From NCBI GenBank assembly GCA_017962845.1, contig JAGCUN010000044.1, positions 1 to 38,929 of the forward strand: a stretch of DNA of 38,929 nucleotides. The letters are read 5' to 3'. The translations under genes and the position numbers were made by a program. Of the stretch, positions 6,859 through 13,081 are shown piece by piece (the stretch's first letter is position 1; every line of letters begins with the position of its first letter). Below the pieces are notes generated by a model, which was given only the letters and a program-made list of their open reading frames with translations, was not told where the DNA came from and did not search any database. The DNA comes from Bacteroidales bacterium. Lineage in GTDB: Bacteria > Bacteroidota > Bacteroidia > Bacteroidales > WCHB1-69.

Positions 6859-9126
6859 ATGTTTAATATTGTCTCTCGTAAAGATTTTGCCGCAGACACC
6901 TATCTGCTTGAAGTAGAAGCTCCCCGCATCGCCAAGGCCGCCCTGCCCGGTCAGTTCATCATTGTGAAGAAATCGCCGACCGCAGAACGCATTCCGCTTA
7001 CCATCAGCGACTCGGATGCGGAAAAGGGCACCATCACCATGGTGTTCAAGGCCATCGGCAAGTCCACCCGCGACCTCGCCGAACTGCAAGTGGGCGACCA
7101 GCTGCTGGATGTGGCCGGCCCGCTCGGCCGTCCCTCCGAGTTTGTCCACCTCACCCACGAGGAGCGCGCCGCCAAGCGTTACGTCTTCATCGGCGGCGGC
7201 GTGGGCATCGCCCCCATCTACCCGCAGGTGAAATGGCTCCACAACGACGGCATCAACGTGGATGTGATTGTAGGCGTGAAAACCCACTCGCTGCTGATCT
7301 TCGAGGAGGAGCTCCGCTCCGTCGGCAACCTGTACGTCACCACCGACGACGCCTCCTACGGCTCCAAGGGCCTGGTGACCGACCAGCTCCGCACCCTGCT
7401 CGACAGCGGCAAACAGTACGACGAGATTATCGCCATCGGCCCCATGATCATGATGAAGTTCGTGGCCGCCGTGGCACAAGATTATGGCATCCGTTGCACC
7501 GTCAGCCTCAACGCGCTGATGGTGGATGGCACTGGCATGTGCGGCGCCTGCCGTGTGAGCGTGGGAGGACAGACCAAATTCACCTGCGTGGACGGCCCCG
7601 AGTTTGATGCCGCCCTCGTGGATTTCAACCAGGCCATGAAGCGCCAGGCCATGTACAACAATGTCACCACCCGCAAGCAGCTGGAGGCTGAGGAGCGTGC
7701 GGAAGGCCACGTGTGCCATGTGGGCGGCGTCACCGAGGAGGTGCCCGACAAGAAACACCGGGTGCCGGTGCGCGAGCAGGACCCGAAGGTGCGTGCCACC
7801 AACTTCGACGAGGTTTGCTATGGCTACGATGCCGAGGAGGCCGTGCTGGAAGCCCGCCGCTGCCTCAACTGCAAGAACCCGCAGTGCGTGCAGGGATGCC
7901 CTGTCAACATCAACATACCGGGCTTTATCCATGAGGTTGCCACCGGCAACTTCGAGGAGGCCGCTCGTATCATCAGTCGCGATTCCGCCCTGCCTGCGGT
8001 GTGCGGCCGTGTGTGCCCGCAAGAGAGCCAGTGCGAGGGCAAATGTGTGATGGGCAACAAGTTCGAGCCTATCGCTATCGGCAAACTGGAGCGTTTTGTG
8101 GGCGACTTCGCCCGCAACAACCAGCTGGCGCTGGCCGAATGCGCACCCAAAAACGGTCACAAGGTGGCCGTCATCGGCAGCGGTCCGTCGGGACTTACCT
8201 GCGCCAAAGAGCTGCTCGCCAAAGGCTATGAGGTGACCGTCTTCGAGGCCCTCCACGAGCTGGGCGGCGTGCTGGTATATGGCATTCCTTCCTTCCGTCT
8301 GCCCAAAGAGACGGTGGTGAAATACGAGGTGGAGAATCTGCGCAAGATGGGTGCGAAGTTCGAGCGCGACGTGGTCATCGGCCGCACCGTCTCCATCGAC
8401 GACCTGATGGACAAAGAGGGCTTCGAGGCCGTGTTCATCGGCAGCGGTGCCGGTCTGCCCAACTTCATGGGCATTCCGGGCGAGAACCTGTGCGGTGTGG
8501 TTTCCGCCAACGAGTTCCTGACCCGCAACAACCTGCTGTTCGCCTACCGCGAGGGCTTCGACACACCCAACTTTGTGGGGCGCAAGGTGGCTGTGGTGGG
8601 TGGCGGCAACGTGGCTATGGATGCCGCCCGTACCGCACTGCGTCTCGGTGCCGACGTGCATATCGTGTATCGCCGCTCCGAGGCCGAGCTGCCTGCCCGC
8701 GCCGAAGAGGTGCATCACGCCAAAGAAGAGGGTATCGTATTCAACCTGCTGTGCAACCCCACCGCCATCAATGGCAACGAAGAGGGCTGGGTGAACGCTA
8801 TGGAGTGTGTGCGCATGCAGCTCGGCGAACCCGACGCTTCAGGCCGCCGCCGCCCCGAGGTGATCCCCGGCAGCGAGTTCACCCTCGATGTCGATATGGT
8901 CATCATGGCCCTCGGCACATCACCCAACCCGCTGATTAGCAGCACCACGAAAGGCCTTTCCGCCAACCGCAAGGGCTGCCTCGAAGCCGATGAGGTGGGA
9001 CGCACTACCCGCGAGGGCGTGTTTGCCGGCGGTGATGCAGTGAGCGGTGCCGCTACCGTCATCCTCGCCATGGGCGCCGGCAAGAAAGCCGCCGCCGCCA
9101 TCGACGAGTACATCCGCAACAAATAG
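6859..9126 (+). CDS. Fused NfnA-NfnB / SudBA-type NAD(P)H-ferredoxin oxidoreductase
   Basis: This 755-aa protein joins two normally separate subunits. Residues 1-250 are a PyrK/ferredoxin-reductase-like FAD and NAD module (GGGVGIAPIYPQ near 113-124) ending in D223-x4-C228-x2-C231-x11-C243. That three-Cys-plus-Asp ligand set is the one known for the [2Fe-2S] cluster of NfnA. Residues from about 315 hold the GltD/NfnB-like part: two [4Fe-4S] Cys groups (C335, C338 and following; CGRVCPQESQCEGKC), an FAD site GSGPSG and an NADPH-type site GGGNVAMDAARTA. NfnAB performs flavin-based electron bifurcation between NADH, NADPH and ferredoxin. The product is often labelled dihydroorotate dehydrogenase subunit/glutamate synthase, but no pyrD or gltB is adjacent. 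The start was chosen from the promoter position. DUF4838 follows after 5 bases. Confidence 0.9.
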   Translation: MFNIVSRKDFAADTYLLEVEAPRIAKAALPGQFIIVKKSPTAERIPLTISDSDAEKGTITMVFKAIGKSTRDLAELQVGDQLLDVAGPLGRPSEFVHLTHEERAAKRYVFIGGGVGIAPIYPQVKWLHNDGINVDVIVGVKTHSLLIFEEELRSVGNLYVTTDDASYGSKGLVTDQLRTLLDSGKQYDEIIAIGPMIMMKFVAAVAQDYGIRCTVSLNALMVDGTGMCGACRVSVGGQTKFTCVDGPEFDAALVDFNQAMKRQAMYNNVTTRKQLEAEERAEGHVCHVGGVTEEVPDKKHRVPVREQDPKVRATNFDEVCYGYDAEEAVLEARRCLNCKNPQCVQGCPVNINIPGFIHEVATGNFEEAARIISRDSALPAVCGRVCPQESQCEGKCVMGNKFEPIAIGKLERFVGDFARNNQLALAECAPKNGHKVAVIGSGPSGLTCAKELLAKGYEVTVFEALHELGGVLVYGIPSFRLPKETVVKYEVENLRKMGAKFERDVVIGRTVSIDDLMDKEGFEAVFIGSGAGLPNFMGIPGENLCGVVSANEFLTRNNLLFAYREGFDTPNFVGRKVAVVGGGNVAMDAARTALRLGADVHIVYRRSEAELPARAEEVHHAKEEGIVFNLLCNPTAINGNEEGWVNAMECVRMQLGEPDASGRRRPEVIPGSEFTLDVDMVIMALGTSPNPLISSTTKGLSANRKGCLEADEVGRTTREGVFAGGDAVSGAATVILAMGAGKKAAAAIDEYIRNK

Positions 9127-9131
9127 TTGCT

Positions 9132-11426
9132 ATGGCAAAACATTATCTTCTGACGCTCCTGCTGGTCCTGACCCTCGCTGTAGGTGGAAAGGCCCAGCAG
9201 CCTGTCACTTTTATCCAGCATCACCACGATTACCGTATCGTCGTCCCGTCGCAGCAACCCGAATGGAACTATGCCGCCAGCGAGTTGCAGTTCTTCCTCG
9301 AAAACGCCTTCCATACCCGCTTCGAGATTTGTGCCGACACCAATTATACGGGCGGTCCAGCGATTTCTATCGGACAAAACCGCCTCTCGGAGCCGCTTTG
9401 TCAGCAGTATGGAAGCGCCCTCCAGCCCGACGGCTTCCTATTGCATTCCGATAATAATATTTTGTATATTATTGGTTATCAAAATGATACAATTGTCAAT
9501 CTCTACGGCATTTATCATCTTTTAGAAAATCATTTCGGATGCACCTATACCTGCGCCAACAGCATTCATTATGATGCGCTTCCCGACACGTTGACGCTGT
9601 GCCTTCACGACCTTCAGAATCCCGCTTTCCGCTATCGGGAGACGCTGCATCTCATTCCCAACATCGACGACCGCTACGCGAAATGGCACAAACTGCACAC
9701 CCGCCACGACTTCAACCGCGAGTGGGGCTTGTTTGTACACACTTTCAAGGATCTGATTCCGGTGGAAACCTATTTCGACACGCATCCCGAATGGTTTTCG
9801 GAGATGTATGGCCGCCGTGTGCGCGACGGGCAACTCTGCCTCAGCAACCCCGAAGTGCTGGATGAACTGTGTCGCAATTTGGAAAAGCGGATGCAGGCTG
9901 AACCCGACAAACAGATCTGGTCGGTGTCGCAGAACGACAACGAAAGTTCCTGTACCTGTGAGCATTGCCGACACCTCGACTCGCTGTATGGTGGGCCTTC
10001 TGGCACGATGATCTGGTTCGTGAACCAGGTGGCCGAGCGCTTTCCCGATAAGACCATCTCCACACTGGCCTACCAGCAGACGCGCCATGCACCCACCAAC
10101 ATTCGACCCAACAAAAATGTGAACATCATGCTCTGCTCCATCGAGTGCCAGCGCACATATCCCATCGCCTCCGAAACTGGCGAGCACTCGTTCCAGCATG
10201 ATATGGACGCTTGGACCGCCCTCACCGACAACATCTTCCTGTGGGATTATGTGGTGCAGTTCCGCAACTACTTCGACCCGTTCCCAAATTTCCAAGTTCT
10301 TCAACCTAACTTGCAGAATTTCAGAGACCATCATATCCCGATGGTGTTCGAGCAAGGTTCCAACCAGAATGTTACCGAGAGTTACGAATGGCGCACCTAT
10401 CTGCTGGCCCATCTGATGTGGAACCCCGACCTCAATGTGGACAGTCTGCGCCAGCGTTTTTTCGATGCCCACTACGGACCGAAGCGCACGCCTTTCATCA
10501 CACAATATTATAATGAGATGCAAGAGGCGCTGCTGGCCTCTGGACAGAAACTGAACATCTACGGCTATCCCATGGATGCGGTGGAAGGGTATCTGGCTTA
10601 TGATAAAATGATGGACTATTTGAGTTTGATGTTGGATGTTTTGAAAACAGCGCCATTTGAAGGATGTATGGTTGAACAGAGGCAGATGTATGACGAGCGT
10701 GTACAGCTGTGGGCACTTCCAATAGTATTCGCTTCGATAGACCTCATCAGCCATGAGTGTTTCCCAGAATTATCATTTTTTGAATATGATGATAAGGGAA
10801 GAAAGTGTGTGCGAGAGGAGTATCGAGGTGCGTTGGAAGGATTTGTAATCGACTGCAATAAATTGGGTATCAAATATTTAGATGAAGCTACCTATACACC
10901 GCAGCAGTTCTACGACAACATCACGAATTATTGGGAGAAAAACACGGGCGGTTCGTTGGCCGCCGGCAAACCCGTGACCTGCTCCACCGAATGGAGCAAC
11001 CTGTATGACGTGGGCGGTCCCAAAGCCCTGACGGATGGAAAGATGGGACAGATGGATTATCACTACAATTGGCTGGGATTTTGGGGGAATGATATGGAGG
11101 TGGTGATAGATTTGGGGAAACGCACCCTCATCAGCACCGTCAACGCCGATTTCCTCTACTATCCGCTCTCCTGGATTTTTGCGCCCGTGCAGGTGAGTGT
11201 GGAGGTCTCCAATGATGGTAAAACGTGGAAGAAGGTAGGGGAGGAGAACTACGAAAACGGCACCAATCTGATTGAATGTAAGATTGTTCCGTTTCACCTC
11301 AATTTCCCAGCGGTGAAGGGCCGTTATGTGCGGGTAGTGGCGAAATCGCTACGCACCAACCCCGAGTGGCACCGCGGTGTGGGGCAGCCCTGCTGGATCT
11401 TCTGCGATGAGGTGATCGTGAGGTGA
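9132..11426 (+). CDS. DUF4838 glycoside-hydrolase-like protein with C-terminal F5/8-type domain
   Basis: A secreted 764-aa protein (signal peptide MAKHYLLTLLLVLTLAVGGKAQ). Residues about 25-140 resemble the alpha-glucuronidase-type N-terminal domain that precedes DUF4838 (EWNYAASELQFFLE, IYHLLENHFGC). The DUF4838 core follows, with the characteristic WSVSQNDNESSCTCEHC block around residues 263-279. DUF4838 is related to TIM-barrel glycosidases; its substrates are not established. Residues about 615-764 form a beta-sandwich of the F5/8 type C (CBM32-like) kind (ALTDGKMGQ, VVIDLGKRT, VSVEVSNDGKTWKKV). The likely role is binding and trimming of host or plant glycans in the periplasm or at the surface. 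It begins 5 bases after the Nfn-like gene, so it may be cotranscribed with it despite the unrelated function. Confidence 0.85.
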   Translation: MAKHYLLTLLLVLTLAVGGKAQQPVTFIQHHHDYRIVVPSQQPEWNYAASELQFFLENAFHTRFEICADTNYTGGPAISIGQNRLSEPLCQQYGSALQPDGFLLHSDNNILYIIGYQNDTIVNLYGIYHLLENHFGCTYTCANSIHYDALPDTLTLCLHDLQNPAFRYRETLHLIPNIDDRYAKWHKLHTRHDFNREWGLFVHTFKDLIPVETYFDTHPEWFSEMYGRRVRDGQLCLSNPEVLDELCRNLEKRMQAEPDKQIWSVSQNDNESSCTCEHCRHLDSLYGGPSGTMIWFVNQVAERFPDKTISTLAYQQTRHAPTNIRPNKNVNIMLCSIECQRTYPIASETGEHSFQHDMDAWTALTDNIFLWDYVVQFRNYFDPFPNFQVLQPNLQNFRDHHIPMVFEQGSNQNVTESYEWRTYLLAHLMWNPDLNVDSLRQRFFDAHYGPKRTPFITQYYNEMQEALLASGQKLNIYGYPMDAVEGYLAYDKMMDYLSLMLDVLKTAPFEGCMVEQRQMYDERVQLWALPIVFASIDLISHECFPELSFFEYDDKGRKCVREEYRGALEGFVIDCNKLGIKYLDEATYTPQQFYDNITNYWEKNTGGSLAAGKPVTCSTEWSNLYDVGGPKALTDGKMGQMDYHYNWLGFWGNDMEVVIDLGKRTLISTVNADFLYYPLSWIFAPVQVSVEVSNDGKTWKKVGEENYENGTNLIECKIVPFHLNFPAVKGRYVRVVAKSLRTNPEWHRGVGQPCWIFCDEVIVR

Positions 11427-11429
11427 TAG

Positions 11430-11530
11430 CAAATCTCTCAAATCATTTGTTGCTCACTTCGTTTGCATTTGACGTTCGCTGCGCTCACATTAATAATTCA
11501 AATCTCTCAAATCTTCAAATCTCTCAAATC
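11430..11530. repeat. Three copies of a 15-mer in a convergent gap, with a REP-like fragment
   Basis: The 15-mer CAAATCTCTCAAATC occurs exactly at 11430-11444, 11499-11513 and 11516-11530. Between the first and second copies lies cgctgcgctc (11477-11486), the reverse complement of the loop core of the palindrome at 32-62. The block fills the gap between the DUF4838 stop and the convergent AraC gene stop at 11540. I see no clear intrinsic terminator here. Confidence 0.8.
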
Positions 11531-11539
11531 TTACCAATC

Positions 11540-12382
11540 CTATTGCCCCGCCCGATACTGACTGGGCGACATTCCCGTGACACGCTTGAAGTAGCGGCAG
11601 AAGGAGGCTTGGTCTGGGAAGTTGAAACGGTCGGCGATGGACTGAATAGAGATATCGGGCTCGTAAGTGAGTATGTGCTTGGAACGCAGCACAACAAAAT
11701 GCTGTATCCAGTAACCAGCAGTATGCCCTGTCTGCAGCTGAATGACCTTGCTGAAATATTTTGGCGTGAGGTGAAAGAGCTGGGCGTAAAACTGTACGTT
11801 GCGCTGCTGATGACAGTTTTCAAAAACGGCATTGTAAAACCGATAGCTTAAGCTCTTGTTGGGCACTGTAGCAGTGATGGATGAAGTGTTGCGAAAGAAA
11901 TCGACGGCCTGCGACAAAATATCAATGGAGGTCATGAGGATTTCTATCCTATTTTTCATGTTGAGACTGGCAGTCCGGCGGATGGCATCAATGAATGAAA
12001 GGACATCTTCGTATTGGCTTTCGGTGAGATGGAAGTGAGGCTGCACTTCATACGAAAACCGTGTGTCACTAAAGTTGATCCTTCCCATCCGAGCATATAT
12101 GTCTGCCGATACGACAACTAAAGTGGCCCGGTAATCGGGAGACACGCGATGGGCTATCAGAGCATGATTGGGATACACGATGGCCATGTCGTGGGGAAAA
12201 TACTGGAATGAGGATGACTCGTATTCCACATCAATGCTCCCACTATGACATACCGATATGATATAGTGCGGAGAGACGATGGGAATTTTGCGTGCAGGCA
12301 GATCGCTTACTTCAAAAACAGAGACTCCCATTTCGGTGATTTTATCATTGTCCAATAGCAAGGTGTTCTGTATATTTTCCAT
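11540..12382 (-). CDS. AraC-family transcriptional regulator
   Basis: A 280-aa protein with an N-terminal cupin-like sensor region (IISVCHSGSIDVEYESSSFQYFPHDMAIVYPNHAL pattern, residues about 38-72) and a C-terminal double helix-turn-helix of about 100 residues (NVQFYAQLFHLTPKYFSKVI, then ISIQSIADRFNFPDQASFCRYFKR and TGMSPSQYR). The last block is the AraC signature. The ATG at 12382 (MENIQNT) was chosen because the in-frame upstream ATG at 12421 lies before the TATTTTTG -7 box at 12409-12416. It diverges from the T9SS/beta-helix gene pair at 12581, and the two promoters share an inverted 11-bp element, so it may control itself and that cluster. The ligand is unknown. Confidence 0.9.
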   Translation of the reverse strand: MENIQNTLLLDNDKITEMGVSVFEVSDLPARKIPIVSPHYIISVCHSGSIDVEYESSSFQYFPHDMAIVYPNHALIAHRVSPDYRATLVVVSADIYARMGRINFSDTRFSYEVQPHFHLTESQYEDVLSFIDAIRRTASLNMKNRIEILMTSIDILSQAVDFFRNTSSITATVPNKSLSYRFYNAVFENCHQQRNVQFYAQLFHLTPKYFSKVIQLQTGHTAGYWIQHFVVLRSKHILTYEPDISIQSIADRFNFPDQASFCRYFKRVTGMSPSQYRAGQ

Positions 12383-12408
12383 TAAGGTATCAAGCTTTAT
12401 TTGATTTG

Positions 12409-12416
12409 CAAAAATA
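12409..12416 (-). promoter_or_regulatory. -7 box (TATTTTTG) for the AraC gene
   Basis: The minus strand reads TATTTTTG, 27 bases before the ATG at 12382. The element ATTTTTGAATA (minus strand, 12429-12439) lies 12 bases upstream of it. Confidence 0.65.
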
Positions 12417-12428
12417 CGCAATTTTTCT

Positions 12429-12490
12429 TATTCAAAAATGAAAAGCTACCTTTTGACAAACATTTCACTCTCATTAAGAATTTTTGAATA
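12429..12490. promoter_or_regulatory. Inverted 11-bp elements in the divergent AraC/surface-cluster promoter region
   Basis: TATTCAAAAAT at 12429-12439 and its exact complement-inverse ATTTTTGAATA at 12480-12490 are separated by 40 bases. Each lies 11 or 12 bases upstream of a TATTTTTG box: 12409-12416 on minus, 12502-12509 on plus. Each contains the TTTG expected of a -33 element, but identity over 11 bases exceeds what -33 alone needs. The pair could be operator half-sites for the AraC protein. Confidence 0.5.
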
Positions 12491-12501
12491 GTTTTAAAGT
12501 G

Positions 12502-12509
12502 TATTTTTG
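12502..12509 (+). promoter_or_regulatory. -7 box (TATTTTTG) for the surface cluster
   Basis: TATTTTTG matches TAnnTTTG, with ATTTTTGAATA 11 bases upstream (12480-12490). It implies a leader of about 65 bases before the ATG at 12581, containing a run of eight T (12514-12521). I see no riboswitch-like fold. Confidence 0.65.
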
Positions 12510-12580
12510 CACGTTTTTTTTACAAAAGAAAAATGTATATAATAGTATAGGTAATATAAATATTTGTCATTTAATAAATT

Positions 12581-13078
12581 ATGAAAAAATTATCTCTGTT
12601 TTTTGGCTGGTTTGGTCTGCTGCTTTTTATCTTTGTGGATTCGGTATCGGCGCAAACTGTTATCCAAACCACCAATGTCACTGTGGTGTACAACACCTCG
12701 CAGGCTAACTCTGTCTTTGAAAATGTGACGAAGTTTTATTTCTCTAACGGAAACCTTGTCATAGACCAGAACGGCGTGGAGACCTCGATTTCCACCAACA
12801 CAGTGCGCCGTTTGGAACTGGCCGCCATCTCCACTTTTAATGACATCAGCGAGTGGGACGAAGATGCGATTTTTGTCTATCCTAACCCCACCTCCGATAA
12901 ACTTTTCTTTTCTTGTAAAGATAATCAGGAGGTGACGGTGTCTGTTTATTCGATGAACGGACAGCTGTTGAAGTCGGAGCAGATGAATACTTCCGAAAGC
13001 CTGAATGTGAGCTCGTTAGCAAAGGGAATGTATATCATCCGCATTAACAATCAGAATTACAAATTCTCAAAATTCTAA
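12581..13078 (+). CDS. Small T9SS type A sorting-domain protein
   Basis: A 165-aa secreted protein. Residues 1-25 are a signal peptide ending VSAQ. Residues about 26-90 form a short beta-rich segment. Residues about 98-165 are a T9SS C-terminal sorting domain: VYPNPTSDKLFF, VSVYSMNGQLL, SLNVSSLAKGMYIIRI and a basic end KFSKF. Such domains direct export through the type IX secretion system and are then usually cleaved, leaving the cargo anchored or released. The cargo here is only about 70 residues, very small for this class. It is followed after 3 bases by the large beta-helix gene and is probably cotranscribed with it from the box at 12502-12509. Confidence 0.85.
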   Translation: MKKLSLFFGWFGLLLFIFVDSVSAQTVIQTTNVTVVYNTSQANSVFENVTKFYFSNGNLVIDQNGVETSISTNTVRRLELAAISTFNDISEWDEDAIFVYPNPTSDKLFFSCKDNQEVTVSVYSMNGQLLKSEQMNTSESLNVSSLAKGMYIIRINNQNYKFSKF

Positions 13079-13081
13079 GCT

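Noticed and set aside
6778..8718. A 646-codon open frame on the minus strand, antisense to the Nfn-like gene
   Set aside because: It lacks recognisable domains, is extremely rich in His, Ala and Gly, and mirrors the GC-rich codon pattern of the well-supported plus-strand gene.
9522..10754. A 410-codon minus-strand frame antisense to DUF4838
   Set aside because: No domain or signal peptide; the plus-strand gene has clear family motifs through the same bases.
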